From contig NZ_JASJOR010000035.1 of the NCBI RefSeq assembly GCF_030068545.1, positions 30,420 to 94,419 on the forward strand: 64,000 nt of DNA, given 5' to 3'. Numbering within the stretch: the stretch's first letter is position 1; each line of letters opens with the position of its first letter. Positions 53,940 through 63,049 of the stretch are shown here, one piece after another. The notes beneath the pieces are model-generated. The model ran no database searches and had not been told where the DNA came from. It saw nothing but the letters and a program-made list of their open reading frames with translations. The translations under genes and the position numbers were made by a program. This DNA is from Xanthocytophaga flava (GTDB lineage: Bacteria > Bacteroidota > Bacteroidia > Cytophagales > 172606-1).

Positions 53940-54484
53940 CAATTCCTATCGATTGCTCATTTAGTTTGAATCTGCATCTTGCACAATACTTTATCTGACT
54001 ATTTTGACCAGATCAATAAAAATACACATACCATACGGCATTTGTTCAATTTTTGTTATTTTGGTCCGGCATATTCTATGCCTCTGGTAAAAGTGCTTAT
54101 TCTCATGACGAAACCTGACAACAGGTAGTATACTTTATTCAGGCTGATTTTTAGCATTCCATATAAGAGAATAAGTAAATAGTCTAATAAATTTACGAAA
54201 TACCGTAAACCATTTTTTTGGTCTTCTGAAACAATTTACTGATAGTCAAGCAATTGCAATTATGGTCTGGATTTAGCTATTCTATTGGATAGTAAGAGGG
54301 TGTACTATAAGTATGCGATGTATTCAGGTTGTATCTGTGATAATAAGTGACGCCGTTGCCAGTCATAATGGTATCAGACTAGTATATTTTACAATACTGA
54401 TTTTCTAAGGCGTGTTCACCTCACTATGAATCTAGTACCCTTATCACATATATTTTTTCTTAACCATTTAACCAATTCATTACA
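53940..54484. other. Gene-free stretch
   Basis: These 545 bases contain no credible frame on either strand and no clear hairpin or repeat. The right end presumably holds the promoter of the hydrolase gene. Confidence 0.4.
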
Positions 54485-55306
54485 ATGAGTACACTAAAAT
54501 TAAAAGACGGAACAGAACTGTATTACAAAGACTGGGGTACTGGTCAACCTATCGTTTTTCACCACGGCTGGCCATTGTCTAGTGATGACTGGGATGCACA
54601 AATGTTCTTCTTCTTCAAGCAAGGATTTCGTGTAATTGCACATGATAGAAGAGGTCATGGCCGTTCTACGCAAACTACATCCGGGCATGAGATGGACACA
54701 TATGCTTCAGATGTAGCGCAACTGGTAGAAGCATTGGATTTGAAAAACGCGATACACGTAGGCCATTCAACGGGTGGAGGAGAAGTAATTCGCTATGTGA
54801 ATAAATATGGCAAAGGTCGGGTTGCCAAAGCTGTCTTGGTGAGTGCGGTAACACCTAGTATGGTAAAAAGTCCTCAAAATCCGGATGGTGTTCCGATGAA
54901 TGTTTTTGATGATATTCGTTTGCAGACTGCTACCAACAGACAACAATTTTTCAGAGATCTTACGCTACCATTCTATGGATATAACCGGGAAGGAGCAGTA
55001 GAAAAAGACGGCATTCGCTTAAACTGGTGGAGACAAGGAATGTCAGGCAGTATCCTGGCTCATTATGAATGTGTAAAAGCTTTCTCTGAGACTGACTTCA
55101 CAGAAGATCTTAAAAATGTAGATGTTCCTGTTTTGGTATTGCATGGAGAAGATGACCAGATTGTTCCTTACCAAACCACTGCTTTACTAGCTGCCAAGCT
55201 ACTGAAGCATGGTAAGCTAATTACTTATCCAGGTTTCCCTCATGGAATGCCTACAACAGAAGCAGCGACCATTAATGCTGATATTCTGAACTTTATCAAG
55301 TCATAA
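54485..55306 (+). CDS. Alpha/beta hydrolase, non-heme chloroperoxidase/arylesterase type
   Basis: The 273-residue hydrolase has the oxyanion-hole region HHGWPLSSDDW, the nucleophile elbow GHSTGGGE (Ser95), an acid residue in HGEDDQIVPY and a C-terminal His in FPHGMPTTEA. The GHSTGGG elbow and DRRGHGRS segment are typical of bacterial cofactor-free haloperoxidases, which act mainly as esterases. It has no signal peptide. It is monocistronic, bounded by a strong terminator downstream. Confidence 0.92.
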   Translation: MSTLKLKDGTELYYKDWGTGQPIVFHHGWPLSSDDWDAQMFFFFKQGFRVIAHDRRGHGRSTQTTSGHEMDTYASDVAQLVEALDLKNAIHVGHSTGGGEVIRYVNKYGKGRVAKAVLVSAVTPSMVKSPQNPDGVPMNVFDDIRLQTATNRQQFFRDLTLPFYGYNREGAVEKDGIRLNWWRQGMSGSILAHYECVKAFSETDFTEDLKNVDVPVLVLHGEDDQIVPYQTTALLAAKLLKHGKLITYPGFPHGMPTTEAATINADILNFIKS

Positions 55307-55319
55307 GTAGGAATAGAAT

Positions 55320-55361
55320 AGTTGCTGCATACATTAAGTATTCTATGTATGCAGCAACTTA
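55320..55361. terminator. Bidirectional terminator
   Basis: AGTTGCTGCATACAT pairs perfectly with ATGTATGCAGCAACT (15 bp) across a 10-base loop, between the hydrolase gene and the convergent gene at 55445. Confidence 0.8.
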
Positions 55362-55444
55362 CATAGTTATCAAACAATAGCACAGTTATATTTGATATTA
55401 ACTAAATAGTAGTGTATAAAAGATGTTCGTAATAAACTGAGTTG

Positions 55445-55993
55445 CTAAAACTTCTTTTTTCCATGATATAGATCCTTGGGTCTTTTGGATTTAACAGCTA
55501 TTCCAACTAATTTATTTGTGATATTATATTTATTTTTCAGTTGAGTAGCATCAATGACTTCTAATCCCAATATATTGTCGTTATCCACTAAAGCTAGATT
55601 ACCTTCATAATTTTCTTCTTGGATTTTATCATTTAGAATATATTGAAAATCCTTGTCACTACCGATCTTAGCAATAAGACTATCATATGATGCAGAGTAA
55701 GATCTAAAAAAACGTATGAAACGACTCCGTGCAAAACCCTTAGTTTCCATATAAACCGCTCCATCTTTTGCTTTCTCTCCTAATAAATCAACAGCCTCTT
55801 TATCATAAAACATATTGACTATCGCAATTGTATTAGGATCTATCCCATTTAAAGCAGATTGATTAACCTGAGTACTATCTAACATAAAAACAGGATTAGC
55901 TCCAAGTTTTTTTACTGCCTTTTCAGGTTTTTGAGCTATTACCTGCCCAAATGTTAGAACCGAGAAAGCAATGGTAAGTATTCTTTTTTGCAT
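55445..55993 (-). CDS. Exported TonB-plug-like small protein
   Basis: The ATG at 55993 starts a signal peptide (MQKRILTIAFSVLTFGQVIAQ). The mature 160 residues contain NPVFMLDSTQVNQSALNGID and NTIAIVNMFYDKEAVDLLGE then KDGAVYMETKGFAR, which follow the plug-domain pattern of SusC-type receptors (NPLxVxDG..., IDPNDIxSIxVLKDxxAxxLYG, GVVxITTK). There is no barrel, so this is a free-standing plug-like periplasmic protein. The C-terminal half is unassigned. Function is unknown. Confidence 0.65.
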   Translation of the reverse strand: MQKRILTIAFSVLTFGQVIAQKPEKAVKKLGANPVFMLDSTQVNQSALNGIDPNTIAIVNMFYDKEAVDLLGEKAKDGAVYMETKGFARSRFIRFFRSYSASYDSLIAKIGSDKDFQYILNDKIQEENYEGNLALVDNDNILGLEVIDATQLKNKYNITNKLVGIAVKSKRPKDLYHGKKKF

Positions 55994-56647
55994 ATTTCTT
56001 CTCAATAACTACAATATATAAAGGTGTATTTTGTATTACTTATTAAGTAAAATAATCAACTATAGGAAATCTCTACGTAAAAGGTATTACACAAGCTTTA
56101 AAATATAGCTGCAACTCGTGAAAGAATTGTTTATAGTAGACGAGTAAAATGAAGTCGCATTTTCATCATAAGTTCACAAGTAGCTTAAAAAAATTAATAA
56201 AAACAAGGTTGCAAAAGCATAAGCACATTTTCATATAATGAATACAGACAATGTCTATACTTTAATTATGAGAAGTAATATCTTTTTTGAAAAGTCTTGA
56301 TTATTAGATTGAAATTAAACCCTACTATTTACTAGAGAAATAGTGAATAAACTCTCTGGAGAACCATTCAGTAATTATAGATTAGAGAGCCCTAATACTC
56401 TTAAAGAAAAACAAGTTATAACTCGCAAAAGAAATATTTTTAGCAACCAAGATAAAGGCTGGCGAGGAACCACGCCTTAATTTATCTATTATGGCTCATT
56501 CTTATGATTAAAAATTAGTAAATACAAAGTGATTTAAAAATTGATTGATTTTTAGAAATACCTGCTTGATTTTTCATAACGGCAGGGGTCGTTCTCATAC
56601 TACTTTTGTATCACAAATAACAACAAAACATACAAAAAGTAACTATC
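55994..56647. other. Gene-free stretch of about 650 bases
   Basis: No credible gene or RNA is seen. The right end contains a Bacteroidota-type promoter element at 56601 upstream of the NTF2-like gene. The rest is AT-rich spacer. Confidence 0.4.
56601..56608 (+). promoter_or_regulatory. Candidate -7 promoter element
   Basis: TACTTTTG matches the Bacteroidota sigma-70-type -7 consensus TAnnTTTG and lies 40 bp before the start of the NTF2-like gene. A clear -33 TTTG is not seen. Confidence 0.35.
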
Positions 56648-57100
56648 ATGAAAACGAAAGAACAAATTAGAACTCTTGCACAACAAGCTTTTAAAAATCA
56701 CCTTGAATACCTGTCTTCAGGAAGAATTACTGAATGGGTAGACTTATTTACCAATGATGGTATATTAGAATTTCCTTATGGTCCAGCCGATTTTCCCAAA
56801 CATGTAGAAGGAAAGCAATCCTTATATGAGTATATGAAGAACTTCCCTGAACATTTTAAGGTACAGTTCGAGAACCTGCATTTTCATGTAACTGAAGATC
56901 CTACACTTGTCATTGCAGAGTTTACCAGTAGTGGTCATGCCATTTCGACAGGCAAGCCTTACAATCAGAAATATATCTCAGTGGTGACAACCAATGAGGA
57001 TGGAGAAATCATCAAATATGTAGACTTCTGGAATCCAATGGTAGCAATGGAAGCGATCAATGCCCCACTCGCAAGTTTTGTCGAAGGCAGTCATGCATAA
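56648..57100 (+). CDS. NTF2-like (SnoaL/PhzA-PhzB type) protein
   Basis: The 150-residue protein has the cone-shaped NTF2-like fold signature: an N-terminal helix (AQQAFKNHLEYLSSGRITEW), VDLFTNDGILEFPYGP, a long strand region, and a C-terminal FWNPMVAMEA. The form resembles PhzA/PhzB and limonene-hydrolase-like proteins. Catalytic or ligand-binding roles vary in the family and cannot be assigned. A terminator follows, and an AraC-family gene lies just downstream on the same strand. Confidence 0.85.
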   Translation: MKTKEQIRTLAQQAFKNHLEYLSSGRITEWVDLFTNDGILEFPYGPADFPKHVEGKQSLYEYMKNFPEHFKVQFENLHFHVTEDPTLVIAEFTSSGHAISTGKPYNQKYISVVTTNEDGEIIKYVDFWNPMVAMEAINAPLASFVEGSHA

Positions 57101-57116
57101 TGCCTGTTTTATGCAA

Positions 57117-57159
57117 ACTGGGTGCAGGTGAATCTATAACCTCCACCCAGTATATTTTT
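57117..57159 (+). terminator. Terminator after the NTF2-like gene
   Basis: ACTGGGTG and AGGT pair with ACCT and CACCCAGT around one C-C mismatch and a 9-base loop, followed by ATATTTTTAT. Confidence 0.8.
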
Positions 57160-57200
57160 ATCCAACAGAATCCCCTCTAATAATTACTCATTACCCTTAC

Positions 57201-58163
57201 ATGAAATATTTGCGTAATTTTGTCCTTCTGAAAAGAATTTTTTCAAATCAAAATCTGAAGGACAAATTGGCTAAACCAGAAACAATAGAAGAATATTATG
57301 CAAATCGTCCATTTTTGTCTGCTGCTGAGGTAGACAGGAATGCCGCCCACTTTAATATCTTTCGTATAGGTGATCCGGATATTGAAGACATACAAGTTCC
57401 TTTTGGCCGCAAGGATTATTTCAAGATCTGCATTATTACAGGAAACAGCCGTATACACTATGCAGATAAGACCTTCGAAGTACGTGAACATGGGCTATTA
57501 TTTGCCAATCCACAAATCCCTTATAACTGGGAACCTCTTACGCCAAACCAACAAGGATTTAGTTGTATTTTTAATGAAGCTTTTTTTGAACGCTTTGGCA
57601 GAATAAAGGAATATCCGGTTTTCAAACCAAGAGGATTTCCTGTATATGAACTGACTACAGAAGAACTTTCAACTATTAAGGCCATTTTTGAGCAAATACT
57701 AAATGAGAAGAATGGTCAGTTTGAATTTAAGGACGATGCTATCAGAACACTGGTACTCCAATTGATTCATAGTGCCATTAAAATGCGTCCGGCAATCAAT
57801 ACTGTTCCAGAAAAGGTAACGGCCGCCAGCAGAATTACCTCATTGTTTTTAGAACTCCTTGAACGGCAGTTTCCTCTCGAAAGTGCATCTTCAGAAATAC
57901 AACTCCGTTCTGCATCTGACTTTGCGAATCAGATGGCAGTGCATGTCAACCATCTAAATAAATCTGTAAAGGAAGTTACCGCAAAAACTACCTCTGAGAT
58001 CATTATGCAGCGATTGTTGCAGGAAGCCAAAATCATGTTGAAGCATACATCCTGGCCTATATCAGATATTGCCTATGCACTTGGCTTTGAAGGTCCTACT
58101 CATTTCAGTACGTTCATTAAGCGACAATTACAATTGTCACCTTCTCAGTACCGCAATACGTAA
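57201..58163 (+). CDS. AraC-family transcriptional regulator
   Basis: The 320-residue regulator has an N-terminal cupin-like sensing region (around GLLFANPQIPYNWEPLTPNQ) and a C-terminal double helix-turn-helix ending ISDIAYALGFEGPTHFSTFI and KRQLQLSPSQYRNT, the AraC signature. Length is standard. It probably controls neighbouring genes: the NTF2-like gene upstream or the membrane protein downstream, where a pair of direct repeats at 58285 lies in the leader. Confidence 0.92.
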   Translation: MKYLRNFVLLKRIFSNQNLKDKLAKPETIEEYYANRPFLSAAEVDRNAAHFNIFRIGDPDIEDIQVPFGRKDYFKICIITGNSRIHYADKTFEVREHGLLFANPQIPYNWEPLTPNQQGFSCIFNEAFFERFGRIKEYPVFKPRGFPVYELTTEELSTIKAIFEQILNEKNGQFEFKDDAIRTLVLQLIHSAIKMRPAINTVPEKVTAASRITSLFLELLERQFPLESASSEIQLRSASDFANQMAVHVNHLNKSVKEVTAKTTSEIIMQRLLQEAKIMLKHTSWPISDIAYALGFEGPTHFSTFIKRQLQLSPSQYRNT

Positions 58164-58284
58164 TTTGGCTTTAGCAAAAAATCTTCTTGTCTCTTCTTAG
58201 TATACATTGGCTAAACTTTTCCATGCATTAAAAGCAAGGTAGTTTAGCTGTACTACTATCACTCTACCACGTACATACGAAAGG

Positions 58285-58320
58285 GGTATTTTTCCCGTAT
58301 CTGCAGGGCATTTTCCCCGT
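58285..58320 (+). promoter_or_regulatory. Pair of 14-bp direct repeats spaced two helical turns
   Basis: GGTATTTTTCCCGT (58285) and GGCATTTTCCCCGT (58307) agree at 12 of 14 positions and are 22 bp apart, on the same helix face. They lie between an AraC-family gene and the membrane protein gene at 58397. AraC-type regulators bind such direct repeats. Regulation is inferred. Confidence 0.45.
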
Positions 58321-58396
58321 TTCTAGCCTCAGTAGTAGAAATCATCCACATCAAGCAGTATTTTTCCGAAGTAGTTTAGTATCAAAGCTTTTACCT

Positions 58397-58810
58397 ATGA
58401 AAACTGCCCCACTACTTGGAGTTATCGGATCTCTATTACTCTTTGTGAGTACCTTTATGCCTATTCTTACAGTTCCCTTGTATGGTAGTATTAATTACTT
58501 TCAGAATGGTTTAGGTTATGGAGTAGTTATAGCTGCAATTGCTATGATTGCGTTGGTTCTGGCTATATTAAAAGAGAATTTGTTTCAGAGTGCAACGGCG
58601 CTATCAGCTGTGATCGTGATAGGATACACTTACATAAACTTCCAACATGCCATAGATGCCTTACGAACTGAAATGCAAGTCAGGTTAGTGAGTAACCCTC
58701 TTCGTGGCCTGGCAGATGGTATGATTAAGGAAATCCAAATCGAATACGGCTTTGTCGTGATGGTGATTGGAGTTATACTATTATTTGTCGCAGGGATAGT
58801 TAGAGATTAA
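58397..58810 (+). CDS. Small four-helix membrane protein
   Basis: The 137-residue protein has four hydrophobic spans: LGVIGSLLLFVSTFMPILTV, GVVIAAIAMIALVLAILK, a third near ALSAVIVIGYTYINF, and the C-terminal VVMVIGVILLFVAGIV. A polar amphipathic helix separates the third and fourth spans. No family can be named with confidence. It is probably in the inner membrane. It ends 12 bp before the convergent AraC-family gene at 58823. Confidence 0.6.
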   Translation: MKTAPLLGVIGSLLLFVSTFMPILTVPLYGSINYFQNGLGYGVVIAAIAMIALVLAILKENLFQSATALSAVIVIGYTYINFQHAIDALRTEMQVRLVSNPLRGLADGMIKEIQIEYGFVVMVIGVILLFVAGIVRD

Positions 58811-58822
58811 AAGAAATTTATT

Positions 58823-59734
58823 TCAATTCATACTCCTAAACTCTATAGGTGTTTTGCCAGTTTTTTGCTTGAAGAGTTTATTGAAATATTGAGGATAATC
58901 AAATCCCAGTGCATAGGCTATCTCACCAACAGATTTATTAGTACTTAGCAGACTGTTTTTGGCTTCCTCAATCAGATAAAAATGTATGTGGTCCTGGGTG
59001 TTTTTTCCTGTTTCTTTTTTCAATAGATCACTCAGATAACCTGGGGACAAATTTACCTGATCTGCCAGGTATTTTACTGTCGGCAAACCCTTTTCACTTA
59101 TGCTATTACCATTAAAGTATTCACTCAAAATCTTTTCGATTTGAACAACCACAATGTTATTGGAGTTTTTTCGGGTTATAAACTGTCTTCCATAAAACCG
59201 GGAACAATAATTTAAGAGCAATTCTATTGTGGAAACAATGATGGCCTGGCTATGGACATCAATATTTTCCTGTAACTCAGATTCAATTTTTACTACACAA
59301 TCATATAAAGTCTGTTTTTCCTTTTCGGACAGATGAAGGGACTCTGATATTTCGTAAGAGAAAAAGCTATAATCCTTCATCTTGTCATTCAAAGAAGTAG
59401 CCCGAATTAAATCAGGATGAAAATATAATCCCCAACCCATCATAGTTGCAGATACTTCAATATCATCATCCATTTCTATGACTTGGTTAGGAGCCATACA
59501 AATCAGATTGCCCTCTTGAAAATCAACAGTTTTACGTCCATACTTTATATTATTTTTGCTATAATTTTTGAACATAACCGCATAAAAATCAGATGAAATT
59601 TTCTTCTTATCATGTACATATTCAGGTAAGTTACTGAGATCTACAACAGCTATCAAAGGATGCTTAAGAGTCTGATTTAACTCGAATAATTTGAGTAAAT
59701 CAGAAATGGTTTGTAAATGGAAAAACTGATTCAT
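58823..59734 (-). CDS. AraC-family transcriptional regulator
   Basis: The 303-residue protein carries a cupin-like N-terminal domain (FQEGNLICMAPNQVIEMDDD) and a C-terminal AraC DNA-binding domain: VKYLADQVNLSPGYLSDLLK, ETGKNTQDHIHFYLIEEAKN, and VGEIAYALGFDYPQYFNKLF. It is on the same strand as the SDR gene upstream (59892-60707), 157 bp away, and may regulate it. Length is typical. Confidence 0.92.
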   Translation of the reverse strand: MNQFFHLQTISDLLKLFELNQTLKHPLIAVVDLSNLPEYVHDKKKISSDFYAVMFKNYSKNNIKYGRKTVDFQEGNLICMAPNQVIEMDDDIEVSATMMGWGLYFHPDLIRATSLNDKMKDYSFFSYEISESLHLSEKEKQTLYDCVVKIESELQENIDVHSQAIIVSTIELLLNYCSRFYGRQFITRKNSNNIVVVQIEKILSEYFNGNSISEKGLPTVKYLADQVNLSPGYLSDLLKKETGKNTQDHIHFYLIEEAKNSLLSTNKSVGEIAYALGFDYPQYFNKLFKQKTGKTPIEFRSMN

Positions 59735-59891
59735 AAAGTATAGGTACTGATTGTAGATAACTGATATAAATATATTCTCTTTTTTGGTAAAAGTCAGACT
59801 GCCACGATTTTCAAAGAACCTCTTAGTATAAAATGTAGGGACAGAAGCTATGGATATCTTACTATGTGGCTCCTTTCCCTACATATAAAAA

Positions 59892-60707
59892 TCAAAATCC
59901 AAATTGGGTTTTCACAGCTTCTCTAAAAGCTTTATCATCTAATTGGCTCCTGTTTGAGATCATCACTTTAGCATCCTCTCCAGCTGTGTATCGCAACTGA
60001 TCAGTTCCATCAGTGGCTGCTTCATAAATTACATTGGCGACCACATTGGCCGATGAAGGGCTTTGAAATAAAATTGCCATTCCTGCCAATGTTTTTTCGA
60101 CTAAAGGTTGATATTCGGTAAGGCTTGCCTCATTGCTAAAGTCAAACGAACGCCCTGAAAAATCAGTAGCAATAGCACCTGGCTCAACGATTTTTACTTT
60201 CCCACCAAACTCTTCAACTTCATAACTCAAGGATTCAGATATACCTTCTACGGCAAACTTGGTTCCATGATACAAAGCACCAAACGGGAAGCTCATTTTA
60301 CCACCAATAGACGAGATATTAATGATAACACCACTTTTGTTTTGGCGAAAATGGGGGAGAAGTGCCTTTGTCACATCTAACAGCCCAATCACATTGGTGT
60401 TAAACTGACGAATGATCCTTTCCCTTGAAAACGATTCCAGAGGGCCATACGCACCATAACCTGCATTGTTTAACAATACATCAATTTTGCCAAATTTTCG
60501 GACGCCTTCATTGACTGCATTTTCGATAGAATGTATATCCAGCACATCCAGTTTAGTAACCAATATATTGTCTAACGTTGTCAGTTCTGTTTCGTTTTCA
60601 GGAGTACGCAACGTAGCGATCACATTCCATCCTTTTGACTGAAATAATTTTGCAGTTTCTTTTCCAATACCACTGCTTGCACCCGTAATTAAGATTGTCT
60701 TTTTCAT
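59892..60707 (-). CDS. Classical short-chain dehydrogenase/reductase
   Basis: The 271-residue oxidoreductase has the NAD(P) site TGASSGIGKETAKLF, the NNAG motif (LLNNAGYGAYGPLES), and the Ser-Tyr-Lys active site (INISSIGGKMSF, then ALYHGTKFAVEGIS). It resembles retinol-dehydrogenase-like SDRs often found beside AraC regulators. The substrate is unknown. It is divergent from the AraC gene at 60925, so the 217-bp gap between them holds both promoters. Confidence 0.93.
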   Translation of the reverse strand: MKKTILITGASSGIGKETAKLFQSKGWNVIATLRTPENETELTTLDNILVTKLDVLDIHSIENAVNEGVRKFGKIDVLLNNAGYGAYGPLESFSRERIIRQFNTNVIGLLDVTKALLPHFRQNKSGVIINISSIGGKMSFPFGALYHGTKFAVEGISESLSYEVEEFGGKVKIVEPGAIATDFSGRSFDFSNEASLTEYQPLVEKTLAGMAILFQSPSSANVVANVIYEAATDGTDQLRYTAGEDAKVMISNRSQLDDKAFREAVKTQFGF

Positions 60708-60865
60708 TTTTTTGAGGTTTTAATTATGATGTAAAGGTCTTGTAAAAAGGGTAGTGGGATATAATACTAATTCAGGGTAGTTGTATTCTTTTTGCGGATT
60801 GTGCCCATTTGGAAGGACAGTTGCTCGTCATAATCGCCTATAGGAGAATTGTCAGGCTGCATTTA

Positions 60866-60873
60866 TAAGTTTG
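60866..60873 (+). promoter_or_regulatory. Candidate -7 promoter element
   Basis: TAAGTTTG matches the TAnnTTTG consensus and lies 52 bp upstream of the AraC-family gene at 60925, in the region shared with the divergent SDR gene. Confidence 0.35.
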
Positions 60874-60924
60874 TCAAACCTTATTTATTCATTAAAAACT
60901 ATCTTTACCCAGTAACTTCAGAAG

Positions 60925-61791
60925 ATGACAGCTAAAAAAATAAAATCCATTCCAGTAAACTCTATGGGAACCGACTTCGGTGAAGGAGTTGCTATTGAGA
61001 AGATATCTTTCCAGGATTTTGGTACTGTGGAAATTGAAAAAGCGACTCAGTCACACCGTGAGGATAGTCATTCTTTTTTCTTGCTTGAAGAAGGATCTGT
61101 TTCCATTGAAATTGATTTTCAAGAGTATACCATTAAATCTCCATCTATTATCTACATGCATCCAAACCAGGTACATCGTATACTGGCATTTGACAATGTA
61201 ACCGTTAGCAGTTGGTCTATCAGTAATGAAAATCTGAATCCTGTGTACCTAACATTGTTGGAAGACATCACCCCTACAAAACCATTGCTATTAGAGAAAG
61301 AAACGTTTTCGGTTATTTCTGAGGCTGTAGCACTTAGCATAAAATTCACTGAACAGAAAAAGAATAAACTCTATCACTCATTACTGAAAGATAGTTGCAA
61401 TGTATTGGTGGCATTGGTTGCGTCACACTATGTAGAGCACACTACATCAACAGACAAACTTTCACGGTTTGATAGTGTCACCAAAGCATTTAAGAAGCTA
61501 TTGGAACGTAATTATACCATAACCAAACGTCCGGCTTCCTATGCTGAAGAACTAAATATATCAACACCCTACTTAAATGAATGTGTCAGGAATACAACAG
61601 GCCATTCTGTTTCACATCACATCCAGCAACGGGTAGTGCTGGAAGCAAAGCGCTTGCTTTTTCATTCGGATAAATCAGTAAAAGAAATTGCTACAGAATT
61701 AGGCTATGACGACTATCCTTATTTTTCACGGCTATTTACTAAGGTTACCGGAATGACAGCACTGGCTTTCCGAAACAAAAACCTCGATTAG
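60925..61791 (+). CDS. AraC-family transcriptional regulator
   Basis: The 288-residue protein has a cupin sensing domain (SHSFFLLEEGSVSIEIDFQE then PSIIYMHPNQVHRI) and a C-terminal AraC domain (ASYAEELNISTPYLNECVRN then VKEIATELGYDDYPYFSRLF). It is followed 82 bp downstream by a flavin monooxygenase gene on the same strand and is divergent from an SDR gene; either or both may be its targets. Confidence 0.93.
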   Translation: MTAKKIKSIPVNSMGTDFGEGVAIEKISFQDFGTVEIEKATQSHREDSHSFFLLEEGSVSIEIDFQEYTIKSPSIIYMHPNQVHRILAFDNVTVSSWSISNENLNPVYLTLLEDITPTKPLLLEKETFSVISEAVALSIKFTEQKKNKLYHSLLKDSCNVLVALVASHYVEHTTSTDKLSRFDSVTKAFKKLLERNYTITKRPASYAEELNISTPYLNECVRNTTGHSVSHHIQQRVVLEAKRLLFHSDKSVKEIATELGYDDYPYFSRLFTKVTGMTALAFRNKNLD

Positions 61792-61872
61792 TCCAATAGC
61801 TGCTCTGTATTGCTGTTTTTTTTCCCTGCTGTACGCTCTTCCTTTGCATTGTCAACTAAAATCATACAGACA

Positions 61873-62985
61873 ATGAACTCATCAAAAGAAAAAAAGGTAC
61901 TCGTTTCAGGTGCAAGCATAGCTGGACTTTCTACTGCGTATTGGCTAAACAAAATGGGTTACAAAGTAACCGTAGTTGAAATTGCCAACGAACCCCGAAT
62001 GGGAGGCACAGCCGTTGATTTTCGGGGAAAGACAGTTGATCTTGTGAAACGTATGGGAATTTTTGAGCTGTTACAATCACATGCATTGAATCTGGAACGG
62101 ATAGAATTTAAGAATGCAGAGGATGTAACTGAGAACTCACTTTTGCTGAACAATGAAAAACATCTTAGTAATGAAATCGAAATTGAACGAACCCAGTTAG
62201 TGTGTATTTTACTAGATAGTGTACAAAATGATGTTGAGTTTATTTTTAACGACAGCGTTACTTCATTAACCGAAACAGAAGATGATATAAAAGTCACTTT
62301 TAAAAGTGGATCACAACAAGCATTTGATTTAGTAATTGGCTGTGATGGCACCCATTCGGGTATACGAAAAATCTGGTTTGGTGATGAAAGAGAATATACG
62401 CATTTTCTGGAAGCCTACTTCTCTATCTCAATTGTGAACAAATCGCTAATTACGCCAAACACCATGCAATTTTATAATGTGCCGGGTAAGGCGTATATGC
62501 TGAATGCCTACAAGGATAAAACGGATATCATTTTTTCCTTCCTTTCAGAAAAAGAGATTCCCTATGACTATCGTAATACAGAGCAACAACGGCAAATAAT
62601 TCTGCAACAATTTACAGGGCAAGGCTGGAGAACAGCAGAATTGTTGGAAGAGATAGCAAATTCAACGAATTTCTATTTTGACAAATTTTGTCAGATCAAA
62701 ATGCCATCATGGACAAAAGGTAGAGTAGCACTGGTGGGTGATGCAGCCTATTGTGCTTCACCTGCTGCGGGCATGGGAGGCTCACTCGCTGTGGAAGGAG
62801 CTACAGCACTGGCCGATGCGCTACAAAAACACAACGGAAATTTTGAATTAGCCTTTCAGGACTACAATAAAAATTTACGCCCGTTTATTGAAGAAGTCCA
62901 GGCAGAAGCAGAATTTAATGTCAGAGAAAACTTTATTCCAAGAACAGAAGAAGCGATTCGAAAAAGAAACAGAGATGGCTTTTAA
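61873..62985 (+). CDS. FAD-dependent monooxygenase (TetX-like class A flavoprotein)
   Basis: The ATG at 61873 (MNSSKEKKVLVSGASIAGLS) is chosen over a frame that starts at 61810 and adds a hydrophobic stretch. The 370-residue protein has the FAD Rossmann motif GASIAGLSTAYWLNK, the DG motif VIGCDGTHSGIRK and the GD motif KGRVALVGDAAYCASPAAGM. It belongs to the PHBH-like hydroxylases that include TetX and aromatic hydroxylases. Tetracycline inactivation cannot be claimed from motifs alone. It is probably controlled by the AraC regulator just upstream. Confidence 0.9.
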   Translation: MNSSKEKKVLVSGASIAGLSTAYWLNKMGYKVTVVEIANEPRMGGTAVDFRGKTVDLVKRMGIFELLQSHALNLERIEFKNAEDVTENSLLLNNEKHLSNEIEIERTQLVCILLDSVQNDVEFIFNDSVTSLTETEDDIKVTFKSGSQQAFDLVIGCDGTHSGIRKIWFGDEREYTHFLEAYFSISIVNKSLITPNTMQFYNVPGKAYMLNAYKDKTDIIFSFLSEKEIPYDYRNTEQQRQIILQQFTGQGWRTAELLEEIANSTNFYFDKFCQIKMPSWTKGRVALVGDAAYCASPAAGMGGSLAVEGATALADALQKHNGNFELAFQDYNKNLRPFIEEVQAEAEFNVRENFIPRTEEAIRKRNRDGF

Positions 62986-62996
62986 CACATTTTCAT

Positions 62997-63031
62997 TGCC
63001 CATACCATTATTGTTTGATCTGGTATGGGCA
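62997..63031. terminator. Hairpin between convergent genes
   Basis: TGCCCATACCA pairs perfectly with TGGTATGGGCA (11 bp) across a 13-base loop, just after the monooxygenase stop and before the convergent gene end at 63050. T runs are weak, so termination is likely but not certain. Confidence 0.6.
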
Positions 63032-63049
63032 GTTAGAATTTATTACCTG

